From assembly GCA_038257535.1 (NCBI GenBank), contig JBBSJE010000006.1, positions 1 through 64,000 on the forward strand: 64,000 bases of DNA, written 5' to 3'. This document shows, in pieces, positions 43,829 through 53,130 of the stretch. The notes beneath the pieces are model-generated. The model was not told the origin of the DNA and did no database searches. It worked only from the letters and a program-made list of their open reading frames with translations. Origin of the DNA: JAGTJU01 sp038257535. GTDB lineage: Bacteria > Myxococcota_A > Polyangia > Fen-1088. A program made the position numbers and the translations under genes. The first letter of the stretch is position 1, and each line of letters begins with the position of its first letter.

Positions 43829-44619
43829 TGGCGTCGGTTCAGATCTTAAATCAGATCATTGAGCAAACACGGCGCGATCTCGTGCAACGCCAGGCGGACA
43901 CGCCCATCGAGGTTTTGCGCGAACGCGCGCAGGCCGCCTCGGCTCCGCTGAGTTTGGCCAAGGCGCTGCGTCACCCGGGCCGCGTCACGTGCATCTCGGA
44001 AATGAAGCGGCGCTCGCCATCGGCGGGGTGGATTCGCCAGGACGCCGATGCGGCGGCTGTGGCGCGCGGCTACGAGTTGGCGGGCGCGGCGGCCATTTCC
44101 GTGCTGACAGACGAGCCGTTTTTTGGTGGGACGTTGCATGACCTTGTGCGCGTCAAGTCGGCCGTGGGTCTGCCGATACTTCGAAAAGACTTCATTGTGG
44201 ATCCTTATCAGGTGGTTGAAGCGCGCGCGGCAGGGGCAGATTGCATCTTGCTGATCGTGGCCGCCTTGCCCGACGATCAGTTGGCAAGGTTGCTGGCGCA
44301 GGCCACCGACCTGGGCATGGACACGCTGGTGGAAACACATGACGAAGAGGAAGTGCAGCGCGCTTTGGCCATTGGGGCACAAGTTGTGGGCATAAACCAC
44401 CGAGATCTTCGTACGTTCACTATGGATATGGATCTGGCCTTGCGCATGCGCCCCCGCATTCCCTCCGACCGCGTTGTTGTGGCTGAGTCCGGCATTAAAG
44501 TGCCGGCAGACGTGGCGCGCATGAAAGCAGGCGGCATTGATGCGATTTTGGTGGGCGAAGGGCTTATGCGACAGCCCGATCCCGGCGTAGCTTTGCAGCA
44601 GCTTTTGGCAGCGGCATGA
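43828..44619 (+). CDS. trpC: indole-3-glycerol phosphate synthase
   Basis: Closes the indole ring from carboxyphenylaminodeoxyribulose phosphate, on a TIM barrel. The 263-residue length is standard. Motifs: CISEMKRRSPSAGWIRQDAD (catalytic Lys region), LTDEPFFGGTLHDLVRVKSA, LPILRKDFIVDPYQVVEARA, VGINHRDLRTFTMDMDL and VVAESGIKVPADVARMKAGG. It overlaps trpD by one base and trpF by four. The product would go to TrpA and TrpB, whose genes are not in this window. Confidence 0.97.
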   Translation: MASVQILNQIIEQTRRDLVQRQADTPIEVLRERAQAASAPLSLAKALRHPGRVTCISEMKRRSPSAGWIRQDADAAAVARGYELAGAAAISVLTDEPFFGGTLHDLVRVKSAVGLPILRKDFIVDPYQVVEARAAGADCILLIVAALPDDQLARLLAQATDLGMDTLVETHDEEEVQRALAIGAQVVGINHRDLRTFTMDMDLALRMRPRIPSDRVVVAESGIKVPADVARMKAGGIDAILVGEGLMRQPDPGVALQQLLAAA

Positions 44620-45248
44620 GTTTCATCGTCAAAGTTTGTGGCGTTACACGCGTTGAAGACGCGAAGGCGGCGGTTGAGGCCAAAGTCGACGCCATTGGCC
44701 TCAATTTCTGGCCCGGCTCCAAACGCTACGTCAACGACGATTTGGCCCGCGAGATCTTGGCGGTGGTGCCGTCGTCCGTGTTGAAGGTGGGTGTGTTCGT
44801 GAACGCGCACCCGCTGGTGGTGGAAGAAACCTTGGCGGATCTCAAACTCGACCGCATCCAGCTACACGGCGACGAACGGGTGGGGGATTGGGCCCACATT
44901 GGCAGCCGCAAACTCATCCGCGCTTTGCGTGTGGCCGACGAGGCCACGCTCAAGGAAGGCATGGGTTGGGACGCCAGCCTCTATATCTGCGACGCCTACG
45001 TGCGTGGTTACGGCGGGGCGGGTGAAGTGGCCCCATGGTCATTGATCGCGGAAATGGGGCCCCGCCCCTTCCTGTTGGCGGGCGGCCTCACACTGGAAAA
45101 CCTGGTCGAGGCGATCACCGCCACAAAGCCCAACGGTGTGGATGTGGCCAGCGGCATCGAGTCGGCGCCCGGCATCAAAGACCATGCCCGCATGCTGCAA
45201 TTCGTGAATTTGGCCCACGCCACGTCCAAGAAGCTTGGGCTTAGGTAA
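44616..45248 (+). CDS. trpF: phosphoribosylanthranilate isomerase
   Basis: Isomerises phosphoribosylanthranilate to carboxyphenylaminodeoxyribulose phosphate. The 210-residue TIM barrel has VKVCGVTRVEDAKAAVEAKV (catalytic Cys), AIGLNFWPGSKRYVNDDLAR, IQLHGDE, and FLLAGGLTLENLVEAITATK then GVDVASGIESAPGIKDHARM. It is the last gene of the trp cluster and is convergent with the YciO-like gene 59 bp away. No clear terminator is visible between them. Confidence 0.96.
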   Translation: MSFIVKVCGVTRVEDAKAAVEAKVDAIGLNFWPGSKRYVNDDLAREILAVVPSSVLKVGVFVNAHPLVVEETLADLKLDRIQLHGDERVGDWAHIGSRKLIRALRVADEATLKEGMGWDASLYICDAYVRGYGGAGEVAPWSLIAEMGPRPFLLAGGLTLENLVEAITATKPNGVDVASGIESAPGIKDHARMLQFVNLAHATSKKLGLR

Positions 45249-45307
45249 GCCGCGCAAGGGCGGCAGGCGCAAGCGCTGCGAAGCCCCCGTTTCGACGCAC
45301 ATCGATA

Positions 45308-45943
45308 CTACGTCATGATCACGCGGCTTGATGGCCCGCGGCCTTCGCGCAGCACCTGAACCCAATCATCGACCAAGCTTACAACCGTAGAAGGCGGCCC
45401 TGTGAGCGGACCCGCATCCAGGATCAAATCCAATTCACCACCGTATTCCGCCCGAATGTCCGCAGCGGTCGTGAGCACCTGCCCGTCCCTGGCTTTGGCA
45501 GTGGCGGTCAGGATGGGGCGGCCCAACGCCCAGAGTATTTTTTCGCAAAACGCGTGGTCGGGAATGCGAATGCCCACGGTGTTACGTTCGGGATGCAAAT
45601 AAGGATTGGGCACGCGAGACGAAGCGCTCAGCTCCACGCAGTAAGGGCCCGGGAAAATCCGACTGAGGACGCGAAAGCTGTTGCCCGTGACGTTGGCCCA
45701 TCGGGCCACTTCTCCCAAATCGGGCAACAAAAACGTGAGCGGCCGGCGAAGCACATCGATGCCACGCATCGCGTGAATGCGATCCACCGCTTCGGCCCGA
45801 TCCAGGGCGCAGCCAATGCCGTACAGCGTGTCGGTGGGAAGGGCGATTACGCCCCCCGCATCAAGAATCTTTACGGCTTCCGCTATTGCCGCTTCCCCAG
45901 GTTGCGACGGCGCAACCTCCATTACTGACGCCACGATGCTCAT
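45308..45943 (-). CDS. Sua5/YciO/YrdC family protein, YciO-like
   Basis: About 211 residues from the ATG at 45941-45943; other in-frame starts are 46018 and 45922. It has the family motif GGVIALPTDTLYGIGCALDR and the segment LRRPLTFLLPDLGEVARWAN. SFRVLSRIFPGPYCVELSAS and ERNTVGIRIPDH follow, and DLILDAGPLTGPPSTVVSLV is near the end. The last two are closer to E. coli YciO than to TsaC. TsaC makes threonylcarbamoyl-AMP for the t6A base at position 37 of ANN-decoding tRNAs. YciO has weak or uncertain activity in that step, so the exact role is open. It is divergent from the vWA gene. Confidence 0.85.
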   Translation of the reverse strand: MSIVASVMEVAPSQPGEAAIAEAVKILDAGGVIALPTDTLYGIGCALDRAEAVDRIHAMRGIDVLRRPLTFLLPDLGEVARWANVTGNSFRVLSRIFPGPYCVELSASSRVPNPYLHPERNTVGIRIPDHAFCEKILWALGRPILTATAKARDGQVLTTAADIRAEYGGELDLILDAGPLTGPPSTVVSLVDDWVQVLREGRGPSSRVIMT

Positions 45944-46029
45944 ATGCCCATCAACCGAACGTAAAGAGTTAACCCCAAAGACCGGCGCGTCTTTATCCGA
46001 TGAAACACGCGCTGGCAAGCCACCGCGAA

Positions 46030-46039
46030 CACATGTGTG
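46030..46039. promoter_or_regulatory. palindrome ACACATGTGT between divergent genes
   Basis: A perfect 10-bp palindrome sits between the YciO-like (-) and vWA (+) genes. The same 10 bases form the core of the 14-bp palindrome at 22787-22800. I found no other full copy in the window. Confidence 0.4.
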
Positions 46040-46094
46040 GAAATGACGCCTAACAGGATCACATGGGGGGGGCGGTTGATGCTATCTTGTTGCC

Positions 46095-48152
46095 GTGCCA
46101 GCACGTTTTTTCGTCGTGTTGGGCCTTACAACCGCTTTGCTGGGAGCCATGAATTCCGGCAGCTTTGCGGCTAAGCCCGAAGCCGAGCCGCGCGTTCAGG
46201 TGCGCATCGAGGGCCCGTTTGCGTTCGTTACCGTCGAGCGAAGTTTTTTTGTTGGCGACATGGCGCCGAGGTCTCGATCGCAGCTTGCCGTGTTCGATGT
46301 GGCGCTGCCCACCTCTGCGGTGGGTTTTGCCGTTGATGTGGTGGATTCAGCGGGCGAGAGCCCTTGGGTGGCCGAGACGGCCGATGAAAATGCGCCAATT
46401 TCCGCGTTGGCGCTTAAGGCCCCCTGGGATCCGGCTGCCCGCCATCGCGTCATCGTGCAGGGGTTGGGTGACCAACAGCGCGTGCGCCTTCGCTACCGCT
46501 TTGCCCTGCCCATGACATGCGATGCGGGTCAATGGACGCTGTCGTTTCCGGGAGCCGTTGATCTATCTCCCGTTGCGTACGAGGTTGACGTGCGAGTGAG
46601 AATGCCCACCGCCGTCCGCGTGGTGGCTGTGGAGGTGGCAGGTGAATCGGTCATGCTCGATCCGAAACTGCGAACCGCGAAAGGGCGGGCGCCAGCGCAG
46701 GCGGCGTGGGACCTGCGCGTGCGCGTAGCAAGCGGGCGCCGCACGGGGGAGCAAAGCGCCAGCGCGATGGGGCTGCGATTTCGCGCGAAGAAAACCGCAT
46801 TGCCCGCCGCCGAATGGTGGGCGCTTTGCCGCGCGGCCACGTCACCTTCCTTGGCCCCTCCGCGCGAGGTCGTGTTTGCCATCGACATGTCCCGCAGCGT
46901 GGGCGCTGTCGGGCTCGCCTTGCAGCGAGATTTTGTGCGGGCCATTTTGGAGACCCTGCCCACCGGCACCCGATGGAACGCGGTGCTGTTCCATCGCAAA
47001 GCGTGGCCCCTGTTTCCGGTGTTCCGGTTAATAACCTCAGAGAGCCTGGCGCAGCTTGATGACGCCTTGGTGCCAGGGTCGTTGCAAAACGGCAGCGCGC
47101 TCACCACCGCGCTGGCCACGGCCGCAACGATGCTGCGGTGGGACTCGGCTGAGACCGAGCGGCTCCCGGGGCCCGCATCCGCCTGGTTGGTTGTTGTGTC
47201 GGATGGCTCGCTGCCAGAGTCGAAACCCTTGGTGGCCCCGCAGGCACCTCCCTGGGCGGCTTTGGCCGCCGTGCTGCTGCGTCCCGAAGCTGAGGAGACC
47301 CCTTCGGCCGAGGCGCAGCGCTTGTTTTTGCAACTTGCTGCTCAGCAGGTTGGCGTGTTCCGAACGCTACAGCCGCCGGGTGTAACCGCCGCCGCCACGG
47401 CTTTGGTGGCCGAGGTTTTGTCCGGCGGAGATTGGTTCTCGGTGCGGGCGCAGCCTGGGGGCCCCGCGATGGCGGGCCCCGTGCCGCCTGGGCGGGGGAC
47501 CGGACATTGGGTTGCGCCGGGTGCCCGTCGCCCCTCGCGGCTTGAGCTGGTGGCAGGCGGCATCAGCCGTAGGCTGCCCATCGCAAAATTAAACGCTGCC
47601 GCGCCTTGGCCCGCGTCGGATCCGGTGCCAGTCCTTGCGAACCCGTTGGTGCCTGGCCAACGCGCGTTTGTGGTGCCCTTGGCGGCGGGGGACGCGCCAC
47701 TGCCAGCCGGCGGGGAACTTGAACGTTCAGTGCTGAGGAACGCACTGGCGTTGGCCTACCTGCCGCGTGCCCGGGCTTGTTACCTCAACCGCAGCGGCCA
47801 AACTCTTGGGGATCGCGACCTGGCAGGACGGGTGCGATTGCGCTTGCAACTGGAACGCGGCGAGGTGTTGGAGGCCCAAGTGGTGTCGTCAACGTTGCAG
47901 CGGCCCGCAATCGAAACCTGCCTTTCGGAGGCCGCCTTTGCGCTTCACATTCCCCGCCCGGCGGGACGCGACGCCCCGGTGGAGGCGTTGCTAAACCTGG
48001 TCTTCAAGCCGGCCACAACGCAAGAGGCCGAGAAGAATGGGCCCATGGGACCCTTGGACCGGGAAATCGAAGTGCTCGTGGCGCCCCTACGCAGCGGCGA
48101 AACCCCCGCTTTTGACCGCCTGTTGCTTGACGAAGCCCCGGTCGCTCCGTAA
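46095..48152 (+). CDS. vWA-domain protein with AgmX/PglI-type C-terminus
   Basis: A 685-residue exported protein starting at GTG, with a signal peptide ending near GSFAA. A VIT-like beta region (about 30-230) comes first. The vWA domain has the MIDAS motif FAIDMSRSVG (DXSXS, near residue 260) and WLVVVSDGSLPES. A Pro/Ala-rich stretch leads to an AgmX/PglI-type C-terminal domain (about 555-650): YLPRARACYLNRSGQTLGDR, then VRLRLQLERGEVLEAQVVSS. This domain is found in myxobacterial motility and envelope proteins and resembles TonB-like energy-coupling ends. It probably acts in the periplasm. Function is unproven, and its ligand is unknown. Confidence 0.83.
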   Translation: MPARFFVVLGLTTALLGAMNSGSFAAKPEAEPRVQVRIEGPFAFVTVERSFFVGDMAPRSRSQLAVFDVALPTSAVGFAVDVVDSAGESPWVAETADENAPISALALKAPWDPAARHRVIVQGLGDQQRVRLRYRFALPMTCDAGQWTLSFPGAVDLSPVAYEVDVRVRMPTAVRVVAVEVAGESVMLDPKLRTAKGRAPAQAAWDLRVRVASGRRTGEQSASAMGLRFRAKKTALPAAEWWALCRAATSPSLAPPREVVFAIDMSRSVGAVGLALQRDFVRAILETLPTGTRWNAVLFHRKAWPLFPVFRLITSESLAQLDDALVPGSLQNGSALTTALATAATMLRWDSAETERLPGPASAWLVVVSDGSLPESKPLVAPQAPPWAALAAVLLRPEAEETPSAEAQRLFLQLAAQQVGVFRTLQPPGVTAAATALVAEVLSGGDWFSVRAQPGGPAMAGPVPPGRGTGHWVAPGARRPSRLELVAGGISRRLPIAKLNAAAPWPASDPVPVLANPLVPGQRAFVVPLAAGDAPLPAGGELERSVLRNALALAYLPRARACYLNRSGQTLGDRDLAGRVRLRLQLERGEVLEAQVVSSTLQRPAIETCLSEAAFALHIPRPAGRDAPVEALLNLVFKPATTQEAEKNGPMGPLDREIEVLVAPLRSGETPAFDRLLLDEAPVAP

Positions 48153-48200
48153 GGCGATGCGAATCAAGGGGTTGCAAGCAAAAATCGCCCACCAACAACC

Positions 48201-48229
48201 TTGACGTGCATTCACCGCACGACTATAAC
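48201..48229 (+). promoter_or_regulatory. near-consensus sigma-70 promoter of rplC
   Basis: TTGACG (48201-48206), a 17-bp spacer and TATAAC (48224-48229), 5 of 6 matches each. The expected start site is near 48236, about 55 bp before the rplC ATG. Confidence 0.78.
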
Positions 48230-48289
48230 TTGCCGCCCTTGGTTGCCCTTGCGGCACTTTTGCATTTCGTTTCCGGAGATTCCTGAGCC

Positions 48290-49057
<768 letters not shown>

Positions 49058-49097
49058 TCAACAAAGTAAGCACAAGCGCTTACGGTTTGGCTTCAAG

Positions 49098-49118
49098 GCC
49101 CGCGGCAACGCGGGCTTT
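49098..49118 (+). terminator. rho-independent terminator after rplC
   Basis: GCCCGCG (49098-49104) pairs with CGCGGGC (49109-49115) around GCAA, followed by TTT. The T-tract is short, so confidence is moderate. Confidence 0.6.
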
Positions 49119-49159
49119 GACGTTTCTAAAGGCCCGGTTTCTGCTAATTTGCCGCCTGC

Positions 49160-51034
49160 ATGACGGACGCGTCTACCTCCCCGCGCATTATCCGCCTGCC
49201 GCCGCAGTTGATCGATCAAATCGCCGCGGGGGAGGTGGTAGAGCGCGCCGCCTCCGTGGTCAAAGAGCTGTGCGAAAACAGCATCGATGCGGGCGCGCGC
49301 CGCATCGATGTGGAGATCACCGCCGGTGGTCGCACCGCCATCCGCATTGTTGATGACGGCTGTGGCATGAGCCCACAAGATCTGCGCTTGGCCTTGGAAC
49401 GTCACGCCACTTCCAAAATTCGCTGCGCCGATGACCTGTGGGGTGTGCAGACATTTGGCTTTCGCGGCGAGGCGCTGCCTTCAATCGCGTCGGTGTCTCG
49501 CTTGATGCTGCAAAGCCGCCCCGCAGACGCCGATGAGGGCTTTCTCCTGCGCGTGGAGGCAGGACGCGAAATGGAAGCGCGCGCTGTGGGAATGCCGCAA
49601 GGCACGCAGATTGAAGTGCGTGATCTGTTTTTCAACACGCCCGCGCGCTTGAAGTTTCAGAAAACCGAAGCCACGGAAACCAGCAACGTGTCCGAGGCCT
49701 TGTTGCGCTTGGCGGTGGCCAACCCCGATGTGCATTTCCGCCTGCGCAGCAATGGTCGCGTGGCGATGGATTTGCCGCCGCATCGCGATTTGTCTGAACG
49801 TGTGCGCGCCGCCATGTCACGTCGCGGTGCGGGTGTGTTGCATGAGGCCGTGGGCGATGAAAACGGCGTTTGTGTTCAGGCGTTTTTGGCCGCCCCCGAT
49901 TGCGCTTCCACAACGGCACGCAACACGTTTTTGTTCGTGGGGCGCCGCTTTGTGCGCGACCGCTCGTTGTTGCAGGCGGTGTGTATGGGTTACGGCGAGA
50001 CCATGGAAAAAGGGCGCTATCCGTTGGCGGCCTTGTTCCTAGACGTGCCCGGTGACGATCTGGATGTGAATGTGCACCCGCAAAAACTGGAGGTGCGGTT
50101 TGCGCAACCGCAGCCCGTTTATGCGGCGGTTCGGCATGTGCTGAGCTCGGCTTTGGCGCGTGCACCTTGGATGCAAACGCAAGGGCCACGGGCCTACAGC
50201 TTGCCTCCTGGCAGTTTGTCCAAGGCCGGGATGGCTGCGCCGTCAAGCGCCCGTTCCGCGAGCCACGGTGGCACCTCACCGCAGAGCTTGCAAACCTTGA
50301 ATTTCGACAACGTGTTTCCTGGGCACAGCGCTCCTGTCAGCGCTCCTATGGTTCCTGCCGCGGCGTTGCTCGTGGCAACAGCGGCCGCAGAACCCAATCC
50401 AATTCCCTCCGCACCTGCTGTTGCGTATGGCGCGGCGGCGGACAGTGGGGCGCTGTCGCCGTTGCGCTACATAGGCGCGCTGTCGAACACATTCTTGCTG
50501 CTTGAAGCGCACGACGGCGGTTTGGTGCTTGTGGATCAACACGCAGCGCACGAACGCGTGATGTTTGAGAAGCTGCGCAGCGGGTTTCATGAGCGCCGAG
50601 TGGCCCAACAGCGATTGCTATTCCCCATCCCAATTGAAGTGGATGACGCGGCGATGGCCAGCCTGGCTGTGGCGGGGTCCGCGCTCGAACGTTTGGGGTT
50701 TGATGTGGGCGCGTTTGGTGCGCAAACGCTGCTGGTGCGCGCGGTGCCCGAGCTGCTTGTCAAAGCGGATCCCAAACCCCTGGTTCTGGATGTGCTGGCG
50801 CGCTTGGCGGAAGACCAGGCGCCCGAGCTTGTAGGCGCCCACGCTGACAAGGTGCTTGCCACCATGGCTTGTCACAGCGCCGTGCGCGCCGGCGATGGTC
50901 TAGATCCGCCGCGTGTGCAGGGCCTGCTGCAACAGCTTGACGGCGTTGATTGGCGTTCGCATTGCCCGCACGGCCGGCCCGTGTTGATCCGCATGAGCCT
51001 GAGCGACATCGAACGACAATTTGGCCGCATATGA
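49160..51034 (+). CDS. mutL: DNA mismatch repair protein MutL
   Basis: A 624-residue GHKL ATPase that couples mismatch recognition to strand removal. The N-terminal ATPase has IAAGEVVERAASVVKELCEN, SIDAGARRIDVEITAGGRTA and FRGEALPSIASVS. After a Pro/Ala-rich linker (about 345-430) the C-terminal domain has VDQHAAHERVMFEKLR, which fits DQHA(X)2E(X)4E of endonuclease-type MutL, and SHCPHGRPVLIRMSL. So it probably nicks DNA itself, as in bacteria without MutH. The stop overlaps the miaA start. No true mutS is in the window; the MutS-like gene at 33812 is of another type. Confidence 0.96.
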   Translation: MTDASTSPRIIRLPPQLIDQIAAGEVVERAASVVKELCENSIDAGARRIDVEITAGGRTAIRIVDDGCGMSPQDLRLALERHATSKIRCADDLWGVQTFGFRGEALPSIASVSRLMLQSRPADADEGFLLRVEAGREMEARAVGMPQGTQIEVRDLFFNTPARLKFQKTEATETSNVSEALLRLAVANPDVHFRLRSNGRVAMDLPPHRDLSERVRAAMSRRGAGVLHEAVGDENGVCVQAFLAAPDCASTTARNTFLFVGRRFVRDRSLLQAVCMGYGETMEKGRYPLAALFLDVPGDDLDVNVHPQKLEVRFAQPQPVYAAVRHVLSSALARAPWMQTQGPRAYSLPPGSLSKAGMAAPSSARSASHGGTSPQSLQTLNFDNVFPGHSAPVSAPMVPAAALLVATAAAEPNPIPSAPAVAYGAAADSGALSPLRYIGALSNTFLLLEAHDGGLVLVDQHAAHERVMFEKLRSGFHERRVAQQRLLFPIPIEVDDAAMASLAVAGSALERLGFDVGAFGAQTLLVRAVPELLVKADPKPLVLDVLARLAEDQAPELVGAHADKVLATMACHSAVRAGDGLDPPRVQGLLQQLDGVDWRSHCPHGRPVLIRMSLSDIERQFGRI

Positions 51035-51978
51035 GCGCCCTCGAAGCTGAGCGAAAGCGGCCGCAGGTGGTCGCGGTGTTAGGACCCACGGCCTCGGGAA
51101 AAAGCGACTTGGGATTGGCACTCGCCCAACAGCTGGGCGGCGAAATCATCTGTTGCGATTCCATGCAAGTGTACCGAGGTCTCGACATTGGCACGGGTAA
51201 ACCCACGGCCGATGACCAGTCCCTGGTGCCGCACCATTTGCTGGACGTGGCCAATCCCGATGAGAATTTTCATGCCGGCGCGTGGGCGAGGCGGGCGCAG
51301 CAAATCGTCGACGAGATCTCAAGCCGGGGTCGTTTCCCTGTGATCGTGGGTGGCACAGGGTTGTACTTTCGGGCCCTCACACAAGGCTTGTTCGAGGCGC
51401 CCGCGGCCAGCCCCGAGATTCGCGCGCGCCACAAAGCCGAGGCTGAAGCGAGCGGCGCGCCGGCACTGCACGCCCGCTTAGCCGACATTGACCCCCAGGC
51501 GGCCGCGAAGATCTCGCCCACGGATCTGGTGCGCACAAGCCGGGCGCTTGAGGTGTGGGAACAAACAGGGATTCCCATCACCGTTCACTGGCAGCGTGCG
51601 CAACCGGTGGCGCCCTTAAGCTGCCACCGCATTGTTTTCGATCGTCCGTTGCCGGCGTTGCGCGCGCTGATCGACAGGCGCGTGGACGCGATGATGGCGG
51701 CGGGTTTTCTAGACGAAGTGCGCGGTCTGCGGACCGGGGGCTATGCGCACGCTCGGGCGCTGCAGGGGCTGGGCTACAAGGAGCTTGGCCAACATCTGGA
51801 TGGCGTTTGGCCGCTCGAGGAAGCCGTTGCGGAAATCAAGAAGAACACCGCTGCCTACGCGCGACGTCAGCGAACTTGGTTTCGCGGAGAAACGCCCGAT
51901 TTCATAATATCTGACAGCCCAGATTTCGAGCTGGTGACGGCGCAGACGCGTGCATGGTTAAGCCTGGGGCCAAGTTAG
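51031..51978 (+). CDS. miaA: tRNA dimethylallyltransferase
   Basis: Adds the dimethylallyl group to A37 of tRNAs that read codons starting with U. The 315 residues start at the ATG 51031, overlapping the mutL stop. Motifs: VVAVLGPTASGKSDLGLALA (P-loop), IICCDSMQVYRGLDIGTGKP, VPHHLLDVANPDENFHAGAW, PVIVGGTGLYFRALTQG and GYKELGQHL. A longer frame from 50950 runs inside mutL and is not used. The mutL-miaA order is common in proteobacteria (there with hfq after), but here accA follows. Confidence 0.96.
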   Translation: MSALEAERKRPQVVAVLGPTASGKSDLGLALAQQLGGEIICCDSMQVYRGLDIGTGKPTADDQSLVPHHLLDVANPDENFHAGAWARRAQQIVDEISSRGRFPVIVGGTGLYFRALTQGLFEAPAASPEIRARHKAEAEASGAPALHARLADIDPQAAAKISPTDLVRTSRALEVWEQTGIPITVHWQRAQPVAPLSCHRIVFDRPLPALRALIDRRVDAMMAAGFLDEVRGLRTGGYAHARALQGLGYKELGQHLDGVWPLEEAVAEIKKNTAAYARRQRTWFRGETPDFIISDSPDFELVTAQTRAWLSLGPS

Positions 51979-52106
51979 CGGGCTTGGCGGGCTTTGGCGG
52001 TCTTTGGCCGTCTTTGGCCTTGCCAGGAGCGGCGCGGCGATGCGAAAGACGAACATTCGCCCCTTGTCATTACGGCCGAAGGGCCCCAGTATCTCCCGTC
52101 GCCCGC

Positions 52107-53102
52107 ATGGAGACGAAGACCGAACAGCCAACGGAAGGGCCCACGCTAGAATTCGAGCGCCCGATCGTCGAACTTGAAAAGCGCATCGATGAGCTGCAGC
52201 AGCTCACCGCCGGTGGATCGATCGATCTGCAAGACGAAATCAAAGCGCTGCAAAAGCGCGTTGAGACGCTTCAGCGCAAGATTTTCGACGATCTGACCCC
52301 TTGGCAGCGCGTGCTGCTGTCGCGGCACCCCAGCCGGCCGTATTCCCTCGACTACATCAGCCGCATGTTCACGGATTTTACCGAACTGCATGGCGATCGT
52401 CGGTTTGGCGACGACCCAGCCATCGTCGCGGGGTTTGCACATTTTCAGGGCGAGTCGGTTTTGGTTGTGGGGCACCAAAAAGGCCGCACAACCAAAGAAA
52501 ACGTACGCCGCAATTTTGGTATGCCCAAGCCCGAGGGATACCGCAAAGCCTTGCGCTTGATGGAATTGGCGGCGCGCTTCGGCCGCCCCATCATTTGTTT
52601 CGTGGACACCTCCGGCGCTTATCCAGGCATCGATGCCGAAGAACGTGGGCAAGCCGAGGCGATCGCCAAAAATTTGGAAGTGATGGCGGGCTTGCCGGTG
52701 CCCATCTTGTGCGCGGTGATCGGAGAAGGCGGATCGGGCGGTGCTTTGGCACTGGGCGTGGCCGATCGCATTTTCATGCTGGAAAACTCGGTATATTCGG
52801 TGATCTCGCCTGAGGGCTGCGCTTCCATTCTGTGGCGAGACGACACGCAAAAGCGCCTGGCCGCCGAGGTCATGAAGATTACGGCGAATGATTTGAAGCG
52901 TCTGGGCATCATCGACGAGGTGGTGTCGGAAGCGCGCGGTGGCGCTCACCGCGATTGGGATGTAACGGCCGAGCATTTAAGCGTTGCCTTCGCGCAGAGT
53001 CTGCAAGAGCTTCGCAAGCTAAGCCCCCACGAGCTCAAGGACGAGCGCTACAACAAGTTTCGGCAAATGGGCCAGTTTGTAGAAACAACCACACGTTCGT
53101 GA
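52107..53102 (+). CDS. accA: acetyl-CoA carboxylase carboxyltransferase alpha subunit
   Basis: The alpha half of the carboxyltransferase that makes malonyl-CoA with AccD, starting fatty acid synthesis. The 331 residues from the ATG at 52107 match the family length. Motifs: LEFERPIVELEKRIDELQQL, RHPSRPYSLDYISRMFTDFT, ELHGDRRFGDDPAIVAGFA, FVDTSGAYPGIDAEERGQAE and VIGEGGSGGALALGVADRIF. The in-frame stretch back to 51954 reads through a 10-bp repeat and is not AccA-like. accD is not in the window. It lies between miaA and thyX on the same strand. Confidence 0.96.
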   Translation: METKTEQPTEGPTLEFERPIVELEKRIDELQQLTAGGSIDLQDEIKALQKRVETLQRKIFDDLTPWQRVLLSRHPSRPYSLDYISRMFTDFTELHGDRRFGDDPAIVAGFAHFQGESVLVVGHQKGRTTKENVRRNFGMPKPEGYRKALRLMELAARFGRPIICFVDTSGAYPGIDAEERGQAEAIAKNLEVMAGLPVPILCAVIGEGGSGGALALGVADRIFMLENSVYSVISPEGCASILWRDDTQKRLAAEVMKITANDLKRLGIIDEVVSEARGGAHRDWDVTAEHLSVAFAQSLQELRKLSPHELKDERYNKFRQMGQFVETTTRS

Positions 53103-53130
53103 CACGGAAGAAACTGGGAGAAGTTGGGCG

